This document shows positions 54,668 through 64,000 of a stretch of 64,000 nt of DNA, one piece after another. The stretch comes from Physcia stellaris. Lineage: Eukaryota > Ascomycota > Lecanoromycetes > Caliciales > Physciaceae. The DNA is taken from assembly GCA_018902385.1 (NCBI GenBank), contig JABSSW010000026.1, positions 62,001 through 126,000 on the forward strand, given 5' to 3'. A program made the translations under genes and the position numbers. Position 1 is the stretch's first letter; each line of letters opens with the position of its first letter. Below the pieces are notes generated by a model that saw nothing but the letters and a program-made list of their open reading frames with translations, ran no database searches and was not told where the DNA came from.

Positions 54668-56500
54668 GTCGTCAAGAGGTGACAACACAGAATTATTATT
54701 GTACTACTGAAGTTGGAGAAGAAGTAATTTGATGAATTTTTGATCGTATTGTTATGATTGAAACTAGGGACGAAGTCGGGAGGGTGGTGGCTGGCCATTT
54801 TGAGTCGTCGCAATTGGTGGTGCTGGTGGTGCTGTCTCTCATGGATCACCATGAACAAAGAGGTTGTCTCACACTGTTTGCCTGGGAGCGAGAAAGTCGG
54901 TCCAGTTGCATTAGTTGCAACACGACATTTGACTACAGGAGGGCATAAGTGCACTAGAAGTCTTTGAAAAATCTGGACATCTGGATACGAGAAGTAACTG
55001 CAATTGCTCACAACAAAGCGTACTGTCTCGATCAACCTGCGGACATCCTGTCTTTCAAAGAAATGTGCATTAGCCTAAAAGGTGACGATAATGAACCTGT
55101 TATGAAAGATCATAATATCGACTCATCTTTTCAGTCGCTAATTCGAAGAGAATAACATTATATCTTGCTGCAACATGATTAGTCATACTATCCATGGTTG
55201 GAGTTTAATTTCTTCAGTTTTTCCCGACCTGTGTCTGGCTTACGCCAGCTGCGCTCAATGGATACTGTATGCACTTCATTCAAGCTTCTTGCAAGAACGT
55301 AACGGGTCTTAGCATGTCGTCACGCGCACGATACCTTACGCTTTTGGAGGGTGGTGCTTTGCGTATCTGGTTCCACGAACACTTATGGGTTCTATGGGGA
55401 TTAGAACTGATGAGAGAGAAAATCGGTATGAGATAGCAAGTGGGAGCTTGGCCATCAGGACGCCAATAAAATATGGGGCGAAGTCCTGGGGGAGAATGAA
55501 TTGAGGTCAATGCTCAGTTATTGAGCGTGGGATATTATCCCATACACTGGCAGTCCTTGGTACTCGTTTTCGCGTAACCTCGGCTAACCCCTGAGAACGA
55601 GTACTACGCCAGTGCATGGGAGGGAAACACAGGCGTCAAAGAACGAGGAGATTGAATATTGGGCTGACGAAGCAGTGCCGCTTGCAAGGGGAGAGTATGG
55701 TAGCTACCTTAAGCTAGAAAAGATGGGTAATTGGTTTTTGTTGAGTTCTTTCATAGCCTTGGATCCAAGTATGGTATCACTATGCTTTGGTGTCAGTATC
55801 GAGCAATGGTAGGATGGCGCCATACTTCAGCTGGCGCTGACCCTCTCAGGTCCTACATCTGGTATGAAGCATCGACGATGTAGTAGACTATGGAAAAGGC
55901 GATCATACAAAAATAAGCAATTACTCCGTACATCCAGGGAGAATCAGAGTCACCATTGATTGCCAAGTACTATAAACCCTGTTCCTAGTTGATCGTTGCT
56001 GTTGATGGAGAAAACTGTTATGTAAAAAGACCGATGATCAGCAATTCCAATGGATTGAAAAGGTGCCTTACTCAAGGATGATAGCCTTGGCCAAACGATT
56101 TTGTTGGGTAGTGCAACGTTGCGGAGATGGGCTGATATATGGGGTGACCGTTGAGTCCGCTTCCTTGGCATGCCCTCCATTCGATGAGAAGCACCGAGAT
56201 GCCGAAACCTCGGAACGTCAACCTCAGCTCATTGACTAGACCCAGAAACAGTTCTGTCAAACTAGATGTCCTTGAGTTTCAGGCGGTTGATGCGAGGGGA
56301 CGCTATTGCTCGCGAGGTGTATAAAAGCACATCAAAGAACGAGTCAACCATACCTTCAAGCGATCACCACTTCGTTCTCAATCTCGCACACGCATTCATC
56401 CCTAGCACATTAGAAGTGACTTTGAGCGTCCAGTTGTTAAGTTTGCTTCAAGATCATCTTTTCCACCCAAACAACTCCCACGCCCAAGGAACCAAGCACG
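54668..56500. other. Intergenic
   Basis: 1.8 kb without supported genes. A TATAAAAG box at 56320-56327 precedes the small secreted protein gene by about 180 nt. Confidence 0.5.
56320..56327 (+). promoter_or_regulatory. TATA-like box
   Basis: TATAAAAG about 175 nt upstream of ATG 56501, leaving a C/A-rich leader of roughly 140 nt. Position-based only. Confidence 0.45.
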
Positions 56501-56797
56501 ATGAAGTTCGCTCTCACAGCCACCGTGCTCCTCGCCTCTGCTCTCCCTCAGCTAGCCACAGCATGGACTTTCAGCGACGGCTACGGCCACGTCTGGTCCG
56601 GCTCCAACAATAAAGGGTGCACGGCTTCCTCCACAAAAGTAGGACAGAAATTCAAGTGGGACGTTGGAGTCTTCCAAGACTGTTGTGTGCATCTGTATGA
56701 GACTGCTTCATGTACCTCTGAAGTTGGATATTCATGCGACGATTGGAGCAAGGCGTCGAGCAAGGTTCTGAAGTCTTTTAAGATTACGAATTGCTAG
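56501..56797 (+). CDS. Small cysteine-rich secreted protein
   Basis: A single exon of 98 aa. Signal peptide MKFALTATVLLASALPQLATA; mature part about 77 aa with six cysteines (KGC, DCC, SC, SC, and a C-terminal NC), enough for three disulphides. Mature sequence starts WTFSDGYGHVWSG. Size, signal peptide and Cys content fit secreted defence- or interaction-type proteins of fungi. I do not recognise a named family and assign no activity. The ATG follows a TATA-like box and a pyrimidine/A-rich leader. Confidence 0.75.
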   Translation: MKFALTATVLLASALPQLATAWTFSDGYGHVWSGSNNKGCTASSTKVGQKFKWDVGVFQDCCVHLYETASCTSEVGYSCDDWSKASSKVLKSFKITNC

Positions 56798-57533
56798 AGC
56801 GAGAGTCTGTCTGACCAGGTGAGTGAAAGTCAAAGTCATCAGTGTGCCGCTGGGGCTATTGTTCTGAACCGAGGCTGACGGTCTGTGCTTGCGCTGTAGG
56901 GCGGCTTGAGCGAAAGTGGTTGGATTCCGTTGAGATTGTGTACTTATGTTCAGGCGGGATTTCGGAGGATCGAGTTGGGGGACGATTGACTTCAGTATTT
57001 TGTCTAAATCCGGTAGCAGAGGATATCAGTAAGATCTGAAAGGTAGAAAGAAGAGTAGGAAGCTCAGTATAGCCGACATCGTATTTCATTAGTTTGATTT
57101 GTCATTCATTCATCCCTGAGTCCGCTGGTATGGAAGCATGTGTACACTGCATCCTTCTGACGTATCTACGGGGCTTTTTCATCTGTTTATAAGCACCAGA
57201 CCCTCAGCTGCTGTGGCGAAATTTGTTGTATTCGAGTAGGGATGACACTGTGATCTGCGCTCAGACCTCGATGGTCTATATGTAAACAGTATGATGCAAC
57301 AAGGATATGTCTTTGAGATAAATCGCTCGCACTGTCAGTCGTTGGCTCCTAATTGATAGGAATTATGCGCCAAGATTCTTAGATTCACATAACAGGCGAT
57401 GGTCGCCTGAACGCGAATCGCATGTAGGAAGTGACCCATCCGGCCTATCTCTTGTGCAACACCAGGCAGATGGTCAACGTTTTTCGTTCGACATATATCG
57501 AGTCCTTTTAACCTACGTTGAGGGAGTGGCAAG
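56798..57533. other. Intergenic
   Basis: 3' flank of the cysteine-rich protein gene and promoter of the next gene; nothing recognised. Confidence 0.5.
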
Positions 57534-58192
57534 ATGTTGTATCACGTTCCCGTTGTCCTGGCTCTGGCGATCTCTCGCGCCGCTGCTGTTCCAAAGCCTC
57601 AGCTCTTAATGCCTGCAGCACCAAATGTGATTTCACAAAGCCTTCAAAATCAGAGTCTGAGCCCAGGGTAAGTCCACCAACGTAAAAAGTGAGGAATCAA
57701 AATCTTAATGTCACGAGCAGAGGCCCACATCTTGTCAATGACTCCAAATTCTACCATATCCCTGACACAACCATAAACATGTATCTGCGCGATATTGGCG
57801 ACCGTCTTCCTCTGCAGGATGTCGGGTTATGTTTGCAAAGGCTTGAAAAGTATGCGCTTCAACAAATGACCATCCATGGGGATGATCAAGCTGTTGTCAG
57901 ACGATACCGTTATGGTAAAGTTGCTATGTCTTTCACGCCTCTTCGGATGAAGTGGGGAGTTGCAGTGCTAGTGATGGATAACCTTGAAATCATCTTTATG
58001 AACCATGATTGGACGTATGCTTCCCACATAACGATAGAGGACCAATGTGAGGGTACTATAGGCTACGTGAGCATTGCGTATCACGTACAAGGAGAATCCT
58101 CTCAATCTTCGGCATACGGAAATCCGCAGCTTCCGGTATCGATCAATAGTAACGACAGTCTCCCCTGTGCTTGCGAAGAAATGACACTTTGA
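57534..58192 (+). CDS. Secreted protein, hypothetical
   Basis: Exons 57534-57667 and 57721-58192 (53-nt intron, phase 2) give 201 aa. The N-terminus MLYHVPVVLALAISRAAA is a signal peptide. The mature region (FYHIPDTTINMYLRDIGDRL, RYRYGKVAMSFTPLRMKWGVAVLVMDN) looks folded and continues across the intron. I recognise no family. Coding-like sequence continues in another frame to 58581 (next entry), so the true 3' end may be different. Confidence 0.55.
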
Positions 58193-58581
58193 CCGAGCGA
58201 CCCGAAAGTCCTCATGTTCAAGTAATTCCCAACAGCCACATCAGCCTCACGTACGCGGCCTATGGCGACAACTTGGACTCGCTTTCGGTGTTCATCGTCC
58301 TTAATGGCGCGAAGCTCTATGTTGATGATAGAGTCAAGCATTTAGGGCCAGTGGCCTTGGTTGATGAGCTGCATCCATGGAAGGTTAGCGACGCGGAACT
58401 TACGATAACCCCCTCGGATCGACTTCGATGGTTTGATGTCTTAATCGCACTCGAGGGTCTGATGGATTTCGTCGACAAATTTGACACTTTTGCTTTTGCG
58501 TTCCAAATCAGGTACCAAGGCGGACGTTTACTGGGACATGGGCAATTGAGACCAGGCACAGAGAAAGATAGCACATTATGA
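58171..58581 (+). CDS. Coding-like frame, possible extra exon or sister gene
   Basis: This frame (HISLTYAAYGDNLDSLSVFIVLNG...) is 136 codons long without an early ATG, overlaps the end of the previous gene and has balanced composition. An intron starting at gtatgc (about 58015) and ending at an acceptor near 58223 would fuse it in phase to the previous gene, but I see no proof. It could also be an independent or decayed gene. Confidence 0.25.
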   Translation: MRRNDTLTERPESPHVQVIPNSHISLTYAAYGDNLDSLSVFIVLNGAKLYVDDRVKHLGPVALVDELHPWKVSDAELTITPSDRLRWFDVLIALEGLMDFVDKFDTFAFAFQIRYQGGRLLGHGQLRPGTEKDSTL

Positions 58582-59857
58582 GATCAGTCTCGGGGTCCTG
58601 CTGGTTGGGCGTGGATGCTTGACGGTATCTCACCGAGTCTCAAATGCTACAATTCATGTACTCTGAGATGTGAGATGGATTCGATCAAGACAAACTTAAA
58701 GGATCACTGGATCAGGAGTGGGTCATGGGTAATACGTCATCAGGGTCAAGGGTCTGGACCCTCGTAGTACACCGTAGATCTTTCGGATCTCTCAGATCTC
58801 CGACTAGTTGCCACTAAGCATTCAAGCTTCCACGGCCGAACACTCCCACAACTCGCTATTGAATGTGGCGCTAACATGAGAGCTGAATGGTTCCAAAGAG
58901 CTCTAGCTCTTCCACAAGAATGCCATCATTTCGCTTCTCACCTACACGAGCATGTGCACACATGCACTTCTAAATCCTTTCCAGTAATTGGTACGGCTCT
59001 TTCATCTCCCGAGATCGCTTACCTCGTTCTAGAACCCTACACGCAGATCCGCTAGGCCGATCCAGATTCAAGATCGATCCTTTCAACTGTCAAGGTTACG
59101 GAGCGTTCCACTAGTGATGTCGGATGTCATTGGAGTAGGTCTGGTTAAGGATTAAAAGACCCAGACCTAGACCTCGACAGCAAGTTCACTTAGATCACCC
59201 CGGGGAGAATCCGGCGTCCCAGATATCAGAAGCCTGGCAAGTACGTCTTTACATGTGAGCAGACCCTCACCTGCACGAGCATGTACACATGTATAGTTCT
59301 GAATACGTTCCGCTGCAGATAGAACAGGTTCGACGCTAGGCAATAGCTTCCACGAACCCTACTCCAAATCCTCCGGACAGCTTTCGGAATCAATCTCCGT
59401 CCCTATGCCAAACTTCTATGAGCTGAACTAGTGCAAAGTTCGCTATCCATTGGATGATTTGAATTACACCCTAATGTGAAAATGCTTGGGCGAGTAGGTG
59501 GCTGGCTGGACATTCGGAGGTGGAGGCTATCCTCTTTACGGTACAGACTTAGCCGACTCAGACCATGTTCTTTCCCAGTTAGGCAAACACATTGCCCTTT
59601 TTCGCTTCATCGAACCATTGCTGGGTAAGAGCGCTCAGAAGTCTCAAATTTGCGATTGAGACCTTTTTAGCCTTGACACGGCTAGCTGATCAAACCATGT
59701 TTAATCCCAGCGTGTTCATCCTCATACTCATATATTAGAGGTCCCTTTCAAATTGTTAGATTCCCTGGGCACTTCTTCTATCCTTACTTTGCCATTTTCC
59801 AGTGTTTCATATTTTGCTTCGTCCGGACTCTGGACTTCACGCATTGAGCCTCTCGGG
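58582..59857. other. Intergenic
   Basis: 1.3 kb without a supported gene. Two related stretches, CTCACCTACACGAGCATGTG at 58937 and CTCACCTGCACGAGCATGTA at 59266, suggest an old local duplication. Confidence 0.5.
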
Positions 59858-61177
59858 ATGTTTTCGCACTCCCTGCTATGTTTGCCGCTCATTGCAAGCA
59901 CCGTCTTCGTTGTAGCTTTGCCTAGTAAACTTACTCCACGGCATTACGTCAATGGAACTTGCAATACTGGGCCGATCAAGCCAAAAGTATTCATAGTAAA
60001 CCTGGTTGGTCACTTATCTTCTTCTAAGATCATTCGCTTACTTGATCTCCAAGTTCACACCAGAGGCAGGCTCCTTTCATAACATTCCAGACTTCAATGT
60101 CCTCGAACAAAATATCACAGTCCCCGGATTCTCCCCAAAATTTCCAGATGCTCATTGTACATCAAATGGAGAGATATGCCAGCTCATTACTGGAGAGTCC
60201 GAAATCAACGCAGCAGCCACTATGTCTTCCCTAGTCCTTGATGAAACCTTCGACCTCAGATCAACCTACTTTTTGATTGCTGGTATAGCAGGTGTCAATC
60301 CTGAGTTGGGTACAACAGGCTCCGTGCTTTTCGCTCGCTTCGAGGTACAAGTAGCTTTGCAGTACGAGTTTGATGTTCGAGACATTGGTTCGAATTTCTC
60401 CACCGGCTACATTCCATACGGAGTAAAAGTCCCGGGTGAATATCCCAAGGCCATCTACGGCACAGAAGTGTTCGAAGTCAATGATGCGTTGAGATCTATC
60501 GTTAGTCCCGCTCCTACTTTCCTGTCCTAGCATGAGGTACTGACTAAAGGACTAGGCCATCGACTTCGCCAAAACGGCGGTGCTCAACGACTCTAGCGAT
60601 GCCCAAGCTTACCGCGCAAACTATGTCTCCACAGCCGCAACCCACGGTCCATCTATTGTCGCATGCGATGGGGCTACAAGTGATGTATACTATAGTGGCC
60701 CAACACTTGCCGAGGCCTTCGGTAATTTCACCAGTCTCATCACTAATGGCACTGGTAAATATTGCTCCACAGCCCAAGAAGACAGTGCCATCCTGGAATC
60801 CCTTCTACGGGCCACCAAGGCCAACCTGGTTGATTTCTCCCGTATTATCGTCATGAGGACTGCCGCGAATTTCGATCGGCCGCCCCCTGGGATCTCTGCG
60901 TATGATCACTTCTTCTATAAGAATGCCGGCGGCTTTCTTCCTTCCTTGGCGAATCTGTATCTTGCTGGCATTCCCATCATCAATGGCATCGTTAAAGAGT
61001 GGGAATCGGTTTTCGCCAAGGGAATCAAGCCTACGAATTATATTGGGGATATCTTCGGGTCGATTGGTGGTATCCCAGATTTTGGGTAAGTTTACTCTAT
61101 TCCCTATAGAAAACTAAGAAATGGATTCTGTGACTAAAATTGTCAACAGTCCATACCCCTACTTCGGCGAAGCTTGA
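59858..61177 (+). CDS. Purine nucleoside permease (NUP) family protein, secreted
   Basis: Exons 59858-60004, 60054-60500, 60556-61085 and 61150-61177 (introns 49, 55 and 64 nt) keep frame and give 383 aa. The N-terminus MFSHSLLCLPLIASTVFVVA is a signal peptide. Family landmarks follow in order: KVFIVN, FTPEAGSFHNIPDFNVL, the ITGESEINAAATMSSLVL block, YFLIAGIAGVNPELGT, ARFEVQVALQYEFD, VNDALR, the CDGATSDVYYSG block, RIIVMRTAANFDRPPPG and GDIFGSIGGIPDFG. The family includes Candida NUP, reported in nucleoside uptake. The fold is related to nucleoside phosphorylases and there are no membrane helices, so binding or cleavage of extracellular nucleosides is more likely than transport. Confidence 0.88.
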
Positions 61178-62698
61178 GGTTCTTGACTTTTCTTGACAAA
61201 TGCTTGGCGCATATGATAGTATATGGTAAGAGTCTTACCTATTAATGTGAATAATCTGCGAAATCGATGATCATCTCTGATCAAAACTGAATAATGTTGC
61301 ATGAAACCCTCCTAGTGGCTTAGTCATGTTTGTAAATCTCAAGGTGCATTATCTTGAAATCGTATCTCTTCCAAAGCGTTCTCCAAATGTACATCCTGAG
61401 ACTATGTTATATCTGACTTTTCCTTGTTCCAATACAGCGCCTCGAGGCGCGCCTAGACCATATCAGTTTCATAAAGATACGAGACGGTTTTTCTTCTCGG
61501 GCTTTAATCCTCTGGAGCATATCGCTAAGTGCCTTCTGAAGAGATCCACACCAGTGCTCCAAGTTTCCATCATCGAAGCAGAACTGCGATTTGCTGAGGG
61601 TTCTGTAAACAATAAAATCGCATAGCCAAGTTTGCTTTCCGTCAAGGAATCTGTAGTCGACTCACATTGCCTATTTCGCGGTCCTTTACTTGAGCCACAA
61701 AGAAGCAAGAAGAACACTTCTCTACCCACAAGACGACCACCCACATCATCTCATTAGCAGGAAGCTTCCTGATCAGCTTGGTCAGCATGAATGTGCCGTC
61801 AGAGCACGTACTTGAGGGTGGTCGTAAATATTCTCTCTTCATGGAAGGCTGTGAAGGTAATTTCCGTTATCCCATGGAAGTAACTTCGAGATGACTACCT
61901 TGGTAGGTACCCAACCGTGTCCCCACGACTGACATTGTTCATGATTTCCCAACCGTCTTCTCTGATGTAGTCAAGTATCCAATGTCATCGTTTGAGTGTA
62001 AAAAGAATTATACTTCTAGCGTCTTTGGACAAGGCTGTTTATCGGCGAGACTTTCGCTTTATGGCACCCCACCTCATGAAGTCAATGACAACATTTAAGT
62101 CGTCGATTACATCGATGGTTTATTTCTGCCACTGGCAGCCTATGGACCTTCCAGACAGGTGGTGGCTGATCCAGACCAAAATTTGTATTACAGAAAACCG
62201 CACTGGCGGTGAAAACAAGATCCGTCGCAGAAAGGCAAAGAAAGATTCTTGCTGGAATAGCCTACTTTGTCGAACCAAGTATACTGAACTTAAAATCTCA
62301 TGTACCGATTCTTCTTCGCTCTTTACGGTGCACAAATCTGACCCATCTTGAGTCTAGCTCGTCACTGATTGCCCAGTCATGAGACCCAATGACTGGATCC
62401 CCAGCAGTCAGCTAACGTAGCAGTCAGAGGAACCTACTCGCTGCAATTCCTGCCATCGACTACCTATATATGATCACAGTCCTAAAATCCCACGCAGCCC
62501 CACTCATCCACCCCTAACTCCTCCGATGTCTCTTTGTCCGCTACACTAAACAACTACACCTCTTAACCAACAAAGTCACTGTGCACCTCCAATCTCCCCT
62601 CCTATCCCCAACAGTAACCACACAAACACACCCCCAGCCCCCCATGAATATGCCCCCACTCCCGCTTCCGCAACAAAACCTCTTCCCAACGAACTCCC
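61178..62698. other. Intergenic
   Basis: 1.5 kb with no supported gene. From 62580 the plus strand becomes very C-rich. Confidence 0.5.
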
Positions 62699-63175
62699 TC
62701 AACCCCCTCCCTCCAAAACCCCGCTCCCCACCCCCTCACCCCTCAAGCCCACAACCACCCGTCCCCACCTCACCTCCTTCCCCCCTCCAAACGCGCCGGC
62801 ATCTACGACCTCCCCCCGCCCCGCTTGGGCCGCTCTCTCTTCCGCGCTCGTTTTGGGGACAGAGGAGTTGGAAGCTTTGGTGGCTTCGTTGCTAAATGTC
62901 GTTGGTGGGGGTAGAGATGTGCTGTTGGGGTTGCTGGGGAATGCGGATAAGGGGCTGAAATTGTTGGGGGGTTTTGTGGTGTTGATGGGGGAGGGGAGGG
63001 TTGCGGGGGGTTGGTGGGGAGGTGTGAGGAGAGGGGCAGGAGGAGGGATAGGTTTGGATGGAGGAATGCATGATGGTGGATTGAGTGGGGATGGGATATT
63101 TTGTGGGAGAGGGAATGGACTTTTGCGGAGGTGATCAAGGGATTGAGGAGAGGGCTTGGATGGACGGCTGCTCAT
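62699..63175 (-). CDS. Proline-rich protein, hypothetical, low support
   Basis: A minus-strand frame of 158 aa from ATG (complement 63173-63175). Residues 1-95 are Pro/Ser-rich (FPLPQNIPSPLNPPS...), and the last 55 are Gly/Val-rich. The C-rich to G-rich switch near 62830 would by itself produce long frames on both strands, so this may be a composition artefact. No family is recognised. Confidence 0.3.
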   Translation of the reverse strand: MSSRPSKPSPQSLDHLRKSPFPLPQNIPSPLNPPSCIPPSKPIPPPAPLLTPPHQPPATLPSPINTTKPPNNFSPLSAFPSNPNSTSLPPPTTFSNEATKASNSSVPKTSAEERAAQAGRGEVVDAGAFGGGKEVRWGRVVVGLRGEGVGSGVLEGGG

Positions 63176-63750
63176 GTCGAAGTAGAGCGGTTACTAGTCG
63201 TTGGATATAGATTATTGGCCATGGGGTTGGGTGTATATGTTGGGAGTTTGTGTACTGTAAGACAAAAGTAAAGTTGACAAGTAGCACTGTTGACAAGGCA
63301 AGAAGAATATAACAGAGGTACTATGGTGATATCTTCATGAGTCGTCGTCAGGTCTCTTTGTTTTTGGGCAACTTTGATGATAAAGTCTCTCCTTACCCCA
63401 GAAACTGGTGCCCATGCGCCTCTCCTGGGGTGAGTCTGTGTCTCTTAATTACTATCTTGACACGTCAAGAACAAAGATTAGACTAGACACAGAAGTCTGA
63501 ATCCCCAATCGGAAATATCCAAGGATTATGTATTTGATGTGAAAAGTGATATGACTTCAATAATGTTCTAATAATGTGATTCACAGAGGTAAATCCAGTT
63601 TCACTTCTCATCTCATCACAACTCAGTGATGCCCACATCTTTTACTTCATTATCTTTTGCCTCAATTCTTCAAGCCCCTCGAAGCATTCCCTTTCCGCTC
63701 AATCATTCCGATAGAGAGCTGTAGCCATCAAGTACCAAAAAAAATTCAAT
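63176..63750. other. Intergenic, leader of the last gene
   Basis: Nothing coding. The last 150 nt are pyrimidine-rich (TCTTTTGCCTCAATTC...), as usual before fungal start codons. Confidence 0.5.
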
Positions 63751-64000
63751 ATGGAGTCCCTTCGAACCCCTCAAACCAACGACTTGCACTCCACAATGGA
63801 CACGATCAACTGCCTCACCACTCTATTATCAAATCTTACCGTCACAGAAGCAAGCACCCTACAACCCCAAATGATCCACCAAATCGGCGTCCTCCTCCAC
63901 GATCTCAATTCCTCCAAAGCCACCATCTCGACCTCCACCCAAATAACCCACCTAATCGCCATCCTCGACCTCCGCGCCCAATTCTCGCGCCTCACATGGC
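63751..64000 (+). CDS. 5' end of a gene cut by the window edge
   Basis: ATG 63751 follows an A-rich leader and opens a frame of 83 codons with no stop to the window end. It has strong C-biased third positions and a helical, Leu/Ile/Thr/Ser-rich sequence (TMDTINCLTTLLSNLTV, QIGVLLHDLNSSKATI, THLIAILDLRAQFSRLTW). There is no signal peptide. The family cannot be told from this fragment. Confidence 0.6.
   Translation, partial: MESLRTPQTNDLHSTMDTINCLTTLLSNLTVTEASTLQPQMIHQIGVLLHDLNSSKATISTSTQITHLIAILDLRAQFSRLTW

Noticed and set aside
1-64000. CRISPR arrays, prokaryotic operons, rRNA
   Set aside because: No regular spacer-repeat arrays or rRNA sequence; the window is clearly fungal nuclear DNA.

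Overview
The window is nuclear DNA of a filamentous ascomycete (Pezizomycotina). Genes are interrupted by short GT-AG introns of about 48-103 nt. The gene families are typical of moulds: a GH5_7 mannanase, a GH72 glucanosyltransferase, a Zn2Cys6 regulator, BTB and RING paralogues, a PARP-E2 fusion and small secreted proteins. A 4.7 kb block is AT-rich and bears mutations like those of repeat-induced point mutation (RIP). I cannot resolve genus or class from sequence alone.

Layout. 1.5-2.9 kb: secreted beta-mannanase. 4.0-5.5 kb (minus): HxxxD acyltransferase. 6.3-6.9 kb: unknown nuclear-type protein. 8.7-10.2 kb: GPI-anchored GH72. 11.0-12.9 kb: type II membrane glycosyltransferase. 13.6-14.4 kb: CmcJ/AsaB-type oxidoreductase. 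15.3-19.1 kb: PARP-UBC fusion. 19.1-22.6 kb: gene-poor, with low-complexity DNA and a short transposon footprint at 21.7 kb. 22.6-24.0 kb (minus): conserved membrane-anchored protein. 25.1-26.4 kb (minus): APH-fold kinase-like protein. 27.8-29.2 kb: divergent Hsp70-like protein. 29.4-31.0 kb (minus): Zn2Cys6 factor. 33.5-35.3 kb: BTB protein. 36.3-37.1 kb: a broken secreted-type ORF. 39.4-40.0 kb (minus): single-pass membrane protein. 40.3-45.1 kb: decayed retrotransposon. 46.2-49.2 kb: frame-broken dynamin-like GTPase. 50.4-54.7 kb: two RING paralogues and two small proteins. 56.5-58.2 kb: two secreted proteins. 59.9-61.2 kb: NUP-family nucleoside-binding protein. 63.75 kb to the end: a truncated gene.

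The most informative object is the AT-rich block. On the minus strand its decayed frames still show reverse transcriptase, the following RNase H-side segment, and a tyrosine recombinase with its HxxR box. Its ends are arranged as split direct repeats (A1 - ORFs - B1 A2 B2), the layout of Ngaro-type tyrosine-recombinase retrotransposons. Its C-to-T damage has an unusual context: CpT and CpC (and ApG, GpG) are almost absent, while CpA and CpG are kept. A short joined A2-B2 footprint of the same family at 21.7 kb lacks this damage. It looks like the solo-LTR equivalent for this kind of element.

The genes do not form an obvious biosynthetic cluster. Common themes are secreted or cell-wall carbohydrate enzymes (GH5, GH72, glycosyltransferase), ubiquitin and ADP-ribose signalling (PARP-UBC, two RINGs, BTB) and small secreted proteins. 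Several genes beside the element carry single-base frame breaks, caused either by real decay or by residual assembly indels.
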